17,654 nt of DNA from an uncultured Mediterranea sp. (GTDB lineage Bacteria; Bacteroidota; Bacteroidia; Bacteroidales; Bacteroidaceae). Below the pieces are notes generated by a model. That model saw nothing but the letters and a program-made list of their open reading frames with translations, searched no databases and was not told the DNA's origin. The translations under genes and the position numbers were made by a program. Shown one piece after another: positions 8,324 through 15,985 of the stretch. The DNA lies in the NCBI GenBank assembly GCA_946007445.1, contig CAMGAL010000010.1, forward strand, positions 1 through 17,654, given 5' to 3'. Every line of letters begins with the position of its first letter. The first letter of the stretch is position 1.

Positions 8324-9241
8324 ATGAAACAGAAACTTTTACTCTTGGCTTTGGCGGCCTTGACCTCGGTTGGGGCCGGAGCACAAAGCATATACGACGC
8401 CACCACCATTGCCCAGAAAGAGCTTAGCGGCTCGGCCCGCTTTGTGGGCATGGGCGGTGCCATGGGCGCCTTGGGTGGCGACATCACCACCATGGGTACC
8501 AACCCTGCCGGCATCGGCATCTACCGCAGCAACGATGTGTCGGTCACCACCGGCTACTCGCTGACTGGCGCCGAGAGTACCTACGACCACCAGAGCTTCA
8601 GCGATGAGAAGGCACGCTGGGACATCAACAACGCCGGCGTGGTGCTCTCCACCAAGATAGGCAACTACACCTCGCTGCGTTACCTCAACTTCGGCTTCAA
8701 CTACAAGCGGAGCAAGTCCTTCTACCGCAACATGACCATGCAGGGCCTGATGGGTGCGGTGGCCGGAGCGTACGTCGCGCCGGTGCGCACCAGGGCCGAC
8801 CTGGCTACGGCTTCGGCCCAATATGTTTATCAGGCTGGCAACGGCGAGATTCTCGACCTGGGCAACCGTGACATCTTCCGCGACCCCGATGTAGGTTGGC
8901 TGGGAGCCTTGGGGTGGAACGGTGCCTTGCTCGACGAAGATATCGAAACGGAGAAGTACAACCTCTATACGCCCATCATTCCCGGCGAGGTGGACGGATT
9001 CTTCCGCTCGCGTGAGCGCGGTGGTATCGACCAGTTCGACTTCAACCTGGCCTTCAACGTCAACGACCGCTTCTACTTCGGCGTGACCCTGGGTGTCTAC
9101 GATGTGGATTATCACAAGTACTCCCTCTACGACGAGGACTACGGCAACACCGAAGGCTATACGCTGGAGAGCTTCAAGCGCATCCGCGGTACGGGCTACG
9201 ACGTGAAGCTGGGTACCATCATCCGTCCCTTCGTAGATTAG
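8324..9241 (+). pseudogene. OmpP1/FadL-like outer membrane barrel, N-terminal part (interrupted by TAG)
   Basis: A 305-residue frame with a signal peptide (MKQKLLLLALAALTSVGAGAQ), followed by SARFVGMGGAMGALGGDITTMGTNPAGIGIYRS, split here by the text limit: SARFVGMGGAMGALGGD then ITTMGTNPAGIGIYRS. That stretch is the plug/hatch region of Bacteroidales OmpP1/FadL-family proteins (PF03349 type), which import hydrophobic compounds through the outer membrane. Amphipathic beta strands follow, ending GTGYDVKLGTIIRPFVD and then TAG at 9239-9241. The same frame continues past the stop (PLRLG follows at once) to a second TAG and then the rest of the barrel (9287-9931). Together the frame is 536 codons, a normal length for this family. 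It is either a pseudogene, a split gene, or an assembly error. Alone, this half could not close a barrel. Confidence 0.8.
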
Positions 9242-9286
9242 CCCCTCCGCCTCGGTCGCGAGGAGGTTACGCGGCGGTGGGATTAG
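9239..9286 (+). other. Junction with two in-frame amber codons
   Basis: TAG at 9239-9241 and TAG at 9284-9286 lie in the same frame as both barrel halves, with 14 sense codons between. The first five of these (PLRLG) look like genuine family sequence; the next part (REEVTRRWD) does not look like a beta strand. A 5-bp hairpin CCTCG-GTCG-CGAGG lies at 9250-9263. No net frameshift is present. Confidence 0.85.
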
Positions 9287-9931
9287 ATGAGCTTCTGCAG
9301 CAGGGGGTTGCTCAACTCGACCTATCTCAATGCAGACGGCAACCTGACGACAGCTACGGTAGATACCTACCAGGAGCTGGGAGGCCGTGACATGGAGATG
9401 GACTTCGAGCTGCGCACCCCCTGGGTGTTCAATGCCAGCCTGGGCTACACCGTAGGCAACTATCTGGCTCTGGGTGCCGAGTATGAGTACGAAGACTATT
9501 CGACGATGAACTTCAAGTACTTCGACGGCTACGACATGCAGCTGGAGAACGAGGAGGCCGACTACCACCTGAAGGGCGTGAGCACCCTGCGTGTGGGTGC
9601 CGAGCTGAAGCCCGTATCCGAATTTGCCCTGCGTGCCGGCTACAACTACAGCACCGCCGCCTACAAGAATACGGCCTACAAGTACATGCCGACCAACACC
9701 ATTGCCACCGACACCGACTTCAACAACACGAAGGAGATGCACACCTTCACCCTAGGTCTGGGTTACCGCTTCTCCTCCTTCTACATGGACCTGGCCTACA
9801 AGCTGGACACCTACAAGTCCGACTTCTATGCCTTCAGCAACGAGTTTGGCAACACGGTGGTGACCCCTCGCGCCACGAAGGTGGACAACACGCGCAGCAA
9901 CGTGATGCTCACGCTGGGCATGCGCTTCTGA
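9287..9931 (+). pseudogene. OmpP1/FadL-like outer membrane barrel, C-terminal part
   Basis: A 214-residue frame directly after the second TAG. From LLNSTYLNADGNL onward it is normal barrel sequence: paired amphipathic strands (WVFNASLGYTVGNYLALGAEYEYEDYS, seen at about 9422-9500), FALRAGYNYSTAAY, FTLGLGYRFSSFYMDLAYKLD, and an aromatic C-terminus (VMLTLGMRF) of the kind recognised for outer membrane insertion. It has no signal peptide, so as a separate protein it could not reach the outer membrane. An AGGAGG at 9260-9265 is 21 bases before the ATG, too far for normal initiation. Best read as the downstream part of the interrupted gene starting at 8324. Confidence 0.8.
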
Positions 9932-9955
9932 TACCGACGGCCTGCCGTATAAACC

Positions 9956-10017
9956 AACAACTGCGGTTGTTATCCTCTAAGACGAGCCATGCTTAGGGGA
10001 TAACAACCGCAGTTGTT
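9956..10017. terminator. Long bidirectional terminator hairpin
   Basis: A 26-bp stem (9956-9981 with 9992-10017, one G-T pair) and a 10-base loop. It lies between the convergent barrel gene (plus) and cysK (minus), so it probably ends transcription from both sides. The plus strand leaves the stem into TTGTTT. Confidence 0.85.
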
Positions 10018-10038
10018 TAGAGGGATGGAGTGCGATGC

Positions 10039-10986
10039 TTACAGCGGATAGTCGGAGAAAGCGTAGAGCACCGTCGATAGGTAGCGCTCGCCCGTATCGG
10101 GCAGGATGGCCACGATGGTCTTTCCACTGTTCTCCTCCTGCCGGGCCAGCTGGATGGCGGCGTAGAGGGCGGCTCTGGCCGAGATGCCTACCAGCAGGCC
10201 CTCACGCTGCGCCAGCAGGCGCGAGGTGCGGATGGCATCGTTGTCGGCCACGGGGATGATGGTGTCTACCACCGAGGCGTCAAAGTTGGCAGGTACGAAA
10301 CCGGCTCCGATACCCTGTATCTTGTGCGGGCCGGGATTGCCACCCGACAGTACGGGCGAACTCTGAGGCTCCACGGCCACGGCTTTCAGCTGAGGCTTGT
10401 GGCTTTTCAGCCCCTTGGCTGTACCGCTCAGGGTGCCGCCTGTGCCTACACCGGCCACGAAGATGTCCACCTCGCCGTCGGTATCTTTCCAGATCTCTTC
10501 GGCTGTGGTGCGCAGGTGTACGTCCGGGTTGGCCGGGTTCTCAAACTGCTGCAGGATGATGGAACCCGGTGTCTGGTCTCTCAGCTCGTTGGCCCGTCGG
10601 ATGGCCCCTTTCATGCCATCGCTGCCCGGTGTCAGCACCAGGTTGGCCCCCAGGGCCTTCAGCAGGTTCTGCCGCTCCAGGCTCATGGTCTCAGGCATGG
10701 TCAGTGTCAGCTTGTAGCCCTTCACCGAGGCCACCCAGGCCAGACCGATGCCGGTGTTGCCACTGGTAGGTTCGATGATGGTGGCTCCGGGTTTCAGTTT
10801 GCCTTCCTTTTCGGCTGCCTCTATCATGGCCAGGGCAATGCGGTCTTTCACGCTGCCACCCGGGTTGAAGTACTCCAGTTTGACGAGTACGCGGGCTTTC
10901 AGGTTCTCGGCTTGTTCAATGTTGCGGACTTCCAGCAGGGGAGTGCGTCCAATCAGTTCAGTCAGGTTTGAATAAATCGTTGCCAT
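10039..10986 (-). CDS. cysK: Cysteine synthase A (O-acetylserine sulfhydrylase)
   Basis: A 315-residue PLP enzyme that makes L-cysteine from O-acetylserine and sulfide in the cytoplasm. The PLP lysine is K47 in NPGGSVKDR. The substrate loop is TSGNTG (74-79), and the phosphate-binding loop is GVGTGGT (about 179-185). The C-terminus holds [12 protein letters not shown], typical of CysK. The length fits the family (about 310-320), and the absence of the extra C-terminal domains of cystathionine beta-synthase supports CysK. It is read from its own promoter (11024-11054), in the gap after fabD. The CysM isozyme is less likely given the motifs. Confidence 0.97.
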   Translation of the reverse strand: MATIYSNLTELIGRTPLLEVRNIEQAENLKARVLVKLEYFNPGGSVKDRIALAMIEAAEKEGKLKPGATIIEPTSGNTGIGLAWVASVKGYKLTLTMPETMSLERQNLLKALGANLVLTPGSDGMKGAIRRANELRDQTPGSIILQQFENPANPDVHLRTTAEEIWKDTDGEVDIFVAGVGTGGTLSGTAKGLKSHKPQLKAVAVEPQSSPVLSGGNPGPHKIQGIGAGFVPANFDASVVDTIIPVADNDAIRTSRLLAQREGLLVGISARAALYAAIQLARQEENSGKTIVAILPDTGERYLSTVLYAFSDYPL

Positions 10987-11023
10987 AGCTTCTTCGTTTT
11001 TTGTGGTGATTTGAATCTGAGTG

Positions 11024-11073
11024 CAAAGATAAGGGGTCTCTGCCTGCTGTGAAATACCATGTGTTAGGTATTT
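11024..11073 (-). promoter_or_regulatory. cysK promoter with overlapping inverted repeat
   Basis: On the minus strand TTTC (11051-11054), a 19-base spacer and TATCTTTG (11024-11031) match the Bacteroides -33/-7 arrangement (TTTG, TAnnTTTG). An inverted repeat AAATACC-N8-GGTATTT (11052-11073) overlaps the -33 element. It could be an operator, or a weak terminator for fabD, which ends at 11087. Confidence 0.6.
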
Positions 11074-11086
11074 TTGCTATTCCTGC

Positions 11087-11974
11087 TTACGCAATGCCAT
11101 GTGCATTGGCCTCTTTGTCAATCTTCTTGATGAGGCCCTGCAGGACGGCACCGGGTCCGCACTCGGTGAACTCTGTGGCACCGTCGGCAATCATGTTCTT
11201 CACCGTCTGTGTCCAGCGTACGGAGGCGGTCAGCTGAGCCACCAGGTTCTGCTTGATTTCGGCCGGGTCAGTGTGGGGCAGGGCATCCACGTTCTGGTAG
11301 ACGGGGCACTTGGGCGTGTGGAAGTCGGTTGCGTTGATGGCAGCTTCCAGTTCCACCTTGGCGGGGTCCATCAGCGGAGAGTGGAAGGCACCGCCCACCT
11401 TCAGCGGCAGAGCGCGCTTGGCACCGGCGGCCTTCATGGCTTCGCAGGCCTTGTTGATGCCTTCAATGGAGCCGGAGATGACAATCTGGCCCGGGCAGTT
11501 GTAGTTGGCAGCCACACACACCTCGCCTTCGGCGCTGATCTGTGCGCAGATCTCCTCTACCTTCTCGTCCGACAGGGCGATGATGGCAGCCATGGTCGAG
11601 GGCTGAGCCTCGCAGGCCTTCTGCATGGCCATGGCGCGGGCATATACCAGCTTGAGGCCGTCCTCAAAGCTCAGGGCACCGGCAGCCACCAGCGCCGAGA
11701 ATTCGCCGAGCGAGTGGCCGGCAGTCATTTCGGGTTGGAAGTCGTCGCCCAGGCAGAGGGCGGAGATGACAGAGTGGAGGAATACGGCGGGCTGGGTCAC
11801 TTTGGTCTGACGCAGGTCCTCGTCGGTACCCTCAAACATGATGTCGGTTATGCGGTAACCAAGGATGTCATTGGCTTTCTCAAACAGTTCTTTGGCCAAG
11901 GCCGAATTTTCGTACAGGTCCTTACCCATACCTACAAATTGGGCACCTTGTCCCGGAAATACATAAGCTTTCAT
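11087..11974 (-). CDS. fabD: Malonyl-CoA:ACP transacylase
   Basis: A 295-residue enzyme of type II fatty acid synthesis that moves malonyl from CoA to acyl carrier protein in the cytoplasm. It starts MKAYVFPGQGAQ, with Q9 in the oxyanion motif. The nucleophile is S88 in GHSLGEF, R113 binds the malonyl carboxylate, and the catalytic H198 lies in GGAFHSPLM. The length is close to E. coli FabD (309). It stands without other fab genes next to it, so it is probably a single-gene unit with its own promoter (12012-12019). Confidence 0.97.
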   Translation of the reverse strand: MKAYVFPGQGAQFVGMGKDLYENSALAKELFEKANDILGYRITDIMFEGTDEDLRQTKVTQPAVFLHSVISALCLGDDFQPEMTAGHSLGEFSALVAAGALSFEDGLKLVYARAMAMQKACEAQPSTMAAIIALSDEKVEEICAQISAEGEVCVAANYNCPGQIVISGSIEGINKACEAMKAAGAKRALPLKVGGAFHSPLMDPAKVELEAAINATDFHTPKCPVYQNVDALPHTDPAEIKQNLVAQLTASVRWTQTVKNMIADGATEFTECGPGAVLQGLIKKIDKEANAHGIA

Positions 11975-12011
11975 AATCTAATCTTTAATAATGTATATAC
12001 GATTTGTGGCG

Positions 12012-12019
12012 CAAAGGTA
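12012..12019 (-). promoter_or_regulatory. -7 box for fabD
   Basis: TACCTTTG on the minus strand fits TAnnTTTG, 37 bases before the fabD ATG. The -33 region has no clear TTTG. The rest of the 11975-12244 gap is AT-rich. Further up it holds a TGTGC-N14-GCACA inverted repeat (12059-12082) of unknown meaning. Confidence 0.5.
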
Positions 12020-12186
12020 CGGCTTTTTTCCGTAACCATCGCACACTGTGACCGAAAATGTGCAATCTGCCCCTTTCGCACATATTGTATTCGCTACGTT
12101 AAGTGGCTTATTTGATATTGTAGAATGGATGAAAACTAAACTACTTAAAAATAATGCTTTATAACATATAAAATATTTCTGTTTTG

Positions 12187-12220
12187 TCTATGATAGATTG
12201 AAATAATTGCTTTACCTTTG
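12187..12220 (+). promoter_or_regulatory. Promoter of the xylose operon with candidate operator
   Basis: TACCTTTG at 12213-12220 fits the Bacteroides -7 box, 24 bases before the regulator ATG. An 11-base perfect dyad TCTAT-G-ATAGA (12187-12197) covers the place where the -33 box should be; no TTTG is found at normal spacing. The dyad is a candidate site for the NUDIX regulator itself. Confidence 0.5.
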
Positions 12221-12244
12221 CAGCGCCAAAAAAGGAAAGCACCT

Positions 12245-12976
12245 ATGCAAAACATCGAAATCAAGAAGCCACTGGCCAACAACCACATCTCCGTAGACTG
12301 TGTCCTGATGGGGTTCGACGGCGAACAGCTGCGCGTGCTGCTGCTGCGCCGCACGGGCGAGGAAGACGGACAGGCCTTCCACGACATGAAGCTGCCGGGT
12401 AGCCTCATCTATCAGGACGAGGACCTCGACGATGCCGCCCGCCGCGTCCTGCTGGAGCTGACGGGACTGAAGAGTGTCAAGCTGGTGCAGTTCAAGGCTT
12501 TCGGCTCGCGCGACCGTACCAAGAATCCCAAGGATGTGCACTGGCTGGAGCGTGCCATGCAGGCCCGGGTGGAGCGCATCGTCACCATTGCCTACTGGTC
12601 GTTGCTCAAGATAGACCGCACGCTGGTCAACAACCTCGATCGCTATCAGGCCGAGTGGGTAGCCCTGCCCGAGGTGAAGGACTTGGCCTTCGACCACAAC
12701 CAGATTATCAGCGAGGCCCTCAGCTATGTGCGTCAGTATGTGGAGTTCAATCCAGCCGCCCTGTTCGACCTCCTGCCCCGCAAGTTCACCGCCGCCCAGC
12801 TGCGCAAGCTCTACGAGCGGGTCTACGGCAAGGAGATTGATGTGCGCAACTTCCACAAGAAAATCCTGCTGATGGACTATGTGGTGCCACTCGACGAGTG
12901 GGAACAGGGGGTGGCCCATCGCGCCGCCCGCTACTACCGCTTCGACCGCGTGCAGTATAACAAAGGAAGGAAATAA
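12245..12976 (+). CDS. NUDIX-domain transcriptional regulator of the xylose operon (NrtR/AraR-like, probable XylR)
   Basis: A 243-residue protein. An N-terminal Nudix fold (about 10-150) carries a Nudix box (52-75) in which key metal-binding acids are lost: the REUXEE core reads RVLLEL. It is followed by a winged-helix DNA-binding region (about 158-215, FTAAQLRKLYERVYGKEID). This is the layout of the NrtR family. In Bacteroides, AraR (BT0354) of that family senses arabinose rather than hydrolysing nucleotides. Its place directly before xylB-xylA-xylE makes a xylose-responsive repressor likely. I chose ATG 12245, with AAAGGAAAG upstream as RBS; an in-frame TTG at 12218 lies inside the -7 box. 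The next gene starts 32 bases after its stop, so the regulator is probably in the operon and controls itself. Ligand and operator are inferred. Confidence 0.9.
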   Translation: MQNIEIKKPLANNHISVDCVLMGFDGEQLRVLLLRRTGEEDGQAFHDMKLPGSLIYQDEDLDDAARRVLLELTGLKSVKLVQFKAFGSRDRTKNPKDVHWLERAMQARVERIVTIAYWSLLKIDRTLVNNLDRYQAEWVALPEVKDLAFDHNQIISEALSYVRQYVEFNPAALFDLLPRKFTAAQLRKLYERVYGKEIDVRNFHKKILLMDYVVPLDEWEQGVAHRAARYYRFDRVQYNKGRK

Positions 12977-13008
12977 ACTCAAAAACTCAATAACTCAAAA
13001 AACTAAAT
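12975..13008 (+). repeat. AT-rich short tandem repeat before xylB
   Basis: About three imperfect copies of AACTCAAAA/AACTCAATA fill the gap between the regulator stop and the xylB ATG. The same words recur before xylA. There is no Shine-Dalgarno; the A-rich leader fits Bacteroidetes translation starts. Confidence 0.7.
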
Positions 13009-14502
13009 ATGTACCTGTTAGGATATGACATAGGCAGCTCGTCGGTCAAGGCGAGCCTCGTAGATGCCCAGAGTGGCAAGTGTGTATCGTCGGCCTTCTT
13101 CCCCAAGAGCGAGGCTCCCATCCTGGCCGTGCGTCAAGGTTGGGCGGAGCAAGAGCCGCAAATGTGGTGGAACAACCTTAAGCTGGCCACACAGGCCGTG
13201 ATGCAGGAGTCGCGCGTGGCAGCTGCCGACGTCAAGGCCATCGGCATCTCCTATCAGATGCACGGCCTGGTGTGTGTGGACAGAGAGCAACAGGTGCTGC
13301 GCCCCGCCATCATCTGGTGCGACTCGCGCGCTGTGCCCTACGGACAGCAGGCTTTCGATGCACTGGGGCACGAGCAGTGCCTCTCGCACCTGCTCAACTC
13401 ACCGGGCAACTTCACCGCCTCCAAGCTGGCTTGGGTACGACAGAACGAACCGGAGCTCTACGCCCGGATAGACAAGATCATGCTGCCGGGCGACTACATC
13501 GCCATGCGGCTCAGTGGCGAGGCCTGCACCACCGTATCCGGCCTCTCCGAAGGCATGTTCTGGGACTTCCGCAGCAACGACCTGGCCCGTTTCCTGCTCG
13601 ACTACTACGGCATCGATGCCTCGCTCATCCCCACCATCCGCCCCACCTTTGCCGAGCAGGGCAGGGTGACGGCCGCTGCGGCTGCCGAGCTGGGCTTGCA
13701 GGCCGGTACCCCTATTACCTACCGCGCCGGCGACCAGCCGAACAACGCCCTCTCGCTCAACGTGTTCAATCCCGGCGAGATAGCCTCTACGGCAGGCACC
13801 AGTGGCGTGGTGTACGGTGTGAACGGTTCGGTCAGCTACGACCCCCTGAGCCGTGTCAATAGCTTTGCCCATGTCAACCACACCGCCCAGCAGACCCGTC
13901 TGGGCGTGCTGCTCTGCATCAACGGCACCGGCATCCTCAATTCGTGGATTCGTCGTAATGTCCTCTCCGCCGGCATCGGCTACAGCGAGATGAACGACCT
14001 GGCTGCACAGGCCCCCATCGGCAGCGACGGTGTCAGCATCCTCCCCTTCGGCAACGGAGCCGAGCGGATGCTGGAGAACCGCGAAGTGGGCTGCTCCATC
14101 CACGGCCTCAACTTCAACCTCCACCATCAGGCACACCTCGTCCGTGCCGCCCAGGAGGGCATTGTCTTCTCCTTCAAGTATGGCATCGACATCATGGAGC
14201 AGATGGGCATCCCCGTCCAGAAGATCCATGCCGGACAGGCCAACATGTTCCTCAGCCCCCTCTTCCGCGACACGCTGGCCGGTGTGACCGGTGCCACCAT
14301 CGAACTCTACGACACCGATGGCTCGGTGGGTGCCGCCAAGGGTGCCGGCATGGGTGCCGGTATCTATCGCGACCACCACGAAGCCTTTGCCACCCTGCAG
14401 CAGCTGGCCGTCATCGAGCCTGACTCAAGCAAACACCAGGAGTATGCCGATGCCTACGCCCGCTGGAAGGAGTGCTTGAAGCAAACCCAAACCGCTGATT
14501 GA
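13009..14502 (+). CDS. xylB: Xylulokinase
   Basis: A 497-residue FGGY-family kinase that phosphorylates D-xylulose to xylulose 5-phosphate with ATP. It opens with MYLLGYDIGSSSVK, the first phosphate-binding motif of the actin/hexokinase fold. IISWCDSRA-like IIWCDSRA (about 101-108) is in the sugar-binding half. The catalytic base is probably D242 in RAGDQPNNAL (D233 in E. coli XylB). STAGTSGVVYG (about 258-268) and the C-terminal GAAKGAGMGAG belong to the ATP site. The family also has glycerol, gluconate and fuculose kinases, but the neighbours xylA and xylE point to xylulose. It is preceded by the AT-rich repeat and followed by a dyad (14513-14560). The 138-base gap to xylA is wide for an operon but shows no TAnnTTTG box. 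Confidence 0.96.
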   Translation: MYLLGYDIGSSSVKASLVDAQSGKCVSSAFFPKSEAPILAVRQGWAEQEPQMWWNNLKLATQAVMQESRVAAADVKAIGISYQMHGLVCVDREQQVLRPAIIWCDSRAVPYGQQAFDALGHEQCLSHLLNSPGNFTASKLAWVRQNEPELYARIDKIMLPGDYIAMRLSGEACTTVSGLSEGMFWDFRSNDLARFLLDYYGIDASLIPTIRPTFAEQGRVTAAAAAELGLQAGTPITYRAGDQPNNALSLNVFNPGEIASTAGTSGVVYGVNGSVSYDPLSRVNSFAHVNHTAQQTRLGVLLCINGTGILNSWIRRNVLSAGIGYSEMNDLAAQAPIGSDGVSILPFGNGAERMLENREVGCSIHGLNFNLHHQAHLVRAAQEGIVFSFKYGIDIMEQMGIPVQKIHAGQANMFLSPLFRDTLAGVTGATIELYDTDGSVGAAKGAGMGAGIYRDHHEAFATLQQLAVIEPDSSKHQEYADAYARWKECLKQTQTAD

Positions 14503-14512
14503 CACAGATTGT

Positions 14513-14560
14513 ACGGATTTGCACGGATGATGAATATCTGCTTTATCCGTGAATATCCGT
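14513..14560 (+). other. Dyad between xylB and xylA
   Basis: Arms at 14513-14528 and 14545-14560 (16 bases, two mismatches) share the words ACGGAT/ATCCGT, with a 16-base loop. It starts 11 bases after the xylB stop. No T-run follows, so it may be a processing or stabilising hairpin rather than a full terminator. Each arm itself holds the word twice (ACGGAT..CACGGAT), like a dispersed intergenic repeat. Confidence 0.7.
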
Positions 14561-14570
14561 GGTTTCATAG

Positions 14571-14640
14571 ATAACTCAAAAACTCATAAACTTAATAACT
14601 CAAAAACTCATAAACTCATAAACTTAATAACTCAAAGAAT
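14571..14640 (+). repeat. AT-rich tandem repeat before xylA
   Basis: Units of ATAACTCAAAAACTCATAAA plus CTTA: 14571-14594, then 14595-14626 (with one extra 8-base ACTCATAA), then a partial copy 14627-14640 ending at the xylA ATG. It is related to the repeat before xylB. Copy number looks unstable. Confidence 0.85.
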
Positions 14641-15957
14641 ATGGCAACAAAAGAGTACTTCCCCGGAATCGGGAAAATCCAGTTTGAAGGAAAAGAGAGT
14701 AAGAACCCCTTGGCATTCCGTTACTACGATGCCGAGAAAGTCATCATGGGCAAGAAGATGAGCGAGTGGCTCAAGTTCGCCATGGCCTGGTGGCACACCC
14801 TCTGTGCGGAGGGCGGCGACCAGTTCGGTGGCGGCACCAAGCAGTTCCCCTGGAACGGCGACCCCGACCGCGTGCAGGCTGCCAAGAACAAGGTGGATGC
14901 CGGCTTCGAGTTCATGCAGAAGATGGGCATCGAGTACTACTGCTTCCACGACATCGACCTCTGCTCAGAGGCTGACACCATCGAGCAGTACGAAGCCAAC
15001 CTGAAAGAGGTGGTGGCTTACCTGAAGCAGAAGCAGGCCGAGACGGGCATCAAGCTGCTGTGGGGTACGGCTAACGTATTCGGTCACGCCCGCTACATGA
15101 ACGGCGCTGCCACCAACCCCGACTTCGACGTGGTGGCCCGTGCAGCTGTGCAGATTAAGAACGCCATCGATGCCACCATCGAACTGGGCGGTAGCAACTA
15201 CGTCTTCTGGGGTGGCCGCGAGGGCTACATGTCGCTGCTCAACACCGACCAGAAGCGCGAGAAGGAGCACCTGGCACAGATGCTGAAGCTGGCTCGCGAC
15301 TATGCCCGTAGCAAGGGATTCACCGGCACCTTCCTCATCGAGCCGAAGCCCATGGAGCCCTCCAAGCACCAGTATGACGTGGACACCGAGACCGTCATCG
15401 GCTTCCTCAAGGCTCACGGTCTGGACAAGGACTTCAAGGTGAACATCGAGGTCAACCACGCCACCCTGGCCGGCCACACCTTCGAGCACGAACTGGCCGT
15501 AGCCGTGGACAACGGTATGCTGGGCTCCATCGATGCCAATCGCGGTGACTATCAGAACGGTTGGGACACCGACCAGTTCCCCATCGACCAGTATGAACTC
15601 ATCCAGGCCATGATGCAGATTATCCGTGGCGGCGGCTTGGGCAACGGCGGTACCAACTTCGACGCCAAGACGCGCCGCAACTCTACCGACCTGGAGGACA
15701 TCTTCATTGCCCACATCTCCGGCATGGATGCCATGGCCCGTGCCTTGGAGAGTGCAGCCCGCCTGCTCGAAGAGTCGCCCTACCGGCAGATGCTGGCCGA
15801 CCGCTACGCCTCCTTCGACGGTGGCAAGGGCAAGGAGTTCGAAGAGGGCAAGCTCACACTGGAGGAGGTCGTGGCCTACGCCAAGGCCAACGGCGAACCC
15901 CGCCAGACCAGCGGCAAGCAGGAACTCTACGAAGCCATCGTGGCCATGTATTGCTGA
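14641..15957 (+). CDS. xylA: Xylose isomerase
   Basis: A 438-residue class II xylose isomerase, the usual length in Bacteroides. It converts D-xylose to D-xylulose with two divalent metals. Visible active-site parts: FHDIDL with H103 and D106, VFWGGREGY (about 188-196), the metal and proton-shuttle motif E234-P-K236 in [31 protein letters not shown] (metal ligands), and SIDANRGD. The N-terminal extension before FAMAWWHT is the mark of class II. The start at ATG 14641 directly follows the AT repeat. It lies between the kinase and transporter genes of the same pathway. Confidence 0.99.
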   Translation: MATKEYFPGIGKIQFEGKESKNPLAFRYYDAEKVIMGKKMSEWLKFAMAWWHTLCAEGGDQFGGGTKQFPWNGDPDRVQAAKNKVDAGFEFMQKMGIEYYCFHDIDLCSEADTIEQYEANLKEVVAYLKQKQAETGIKLLWGTANVFGHARYMNGAATNPDFDVVARAAVQIKNAIDATIELGGSNYVFWGGREGYMSLLNTDQKREKEHLAQMLKLARDYARSKGFTGTFLIEPKPMEPSKHQYDVDTETVIGFLKAHGLDKDFKVNIEVNHATLAGHTFEHELAVAVDNGMLGSIDANRGDYQNGWDTDQFPIDQYELIQAMMQIIRGGGLGNGGTNFDAKTRRNSTDLEDIFIAHISGMDAMARALESAARLLEESPYRQMLADRYASFDGGKGKEFEEGKLTLEEVVAYAKANGEPRQTSGKQELYEAIVAMYC

Positions 15958-15985
15958 TCCAATCCCTGTTAGCCGCTTCTGATAT

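Noticed and set aside
9239..9286. Amber recoding (TAG read as an amino acid)
   Set aside because: uvrA and the gene at 6943 end naturally at TAG, and no other gene in the window has internal TAG codons.
8339..9742. 467-residue minus-strand open frame across the broken barrel gene
   Set aside because: It runs through the two stops because it is antisense; the translation is Val/Gly/His-rich shadow sequence, while the plus-strand frame has a signal peptide and barrel strands.
11069..11076. Plus-strand TATTTTTG as a promoter
   Set aside because: It matches the -7 consensus, but the plus strand beyond it is antisense to fabD with no gene, so it is probably chance in AT-rich DNA.
12059..12082. 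TGTGC-N14-GCACA inverted repeat between fabD and the xylose regulator
   Set aside because: Short arms and far from both -7 boxes; cannot be told from chance without comparison to relatives.
12218..12244. Longer start (TTG 12218) for the NUDIX regulator
   Set aside because: The TTG is inside the -7 box; ATG 12245 has a better leader and is downstream of the expected transcription start.
13399..14379. 326-residue minus-strand frame inside xylB, and a similar 348-residue one over xylA (14965-16011)
   Set aside because: Both are antisense shadows of strongly conserved enzymes with biased codon use.
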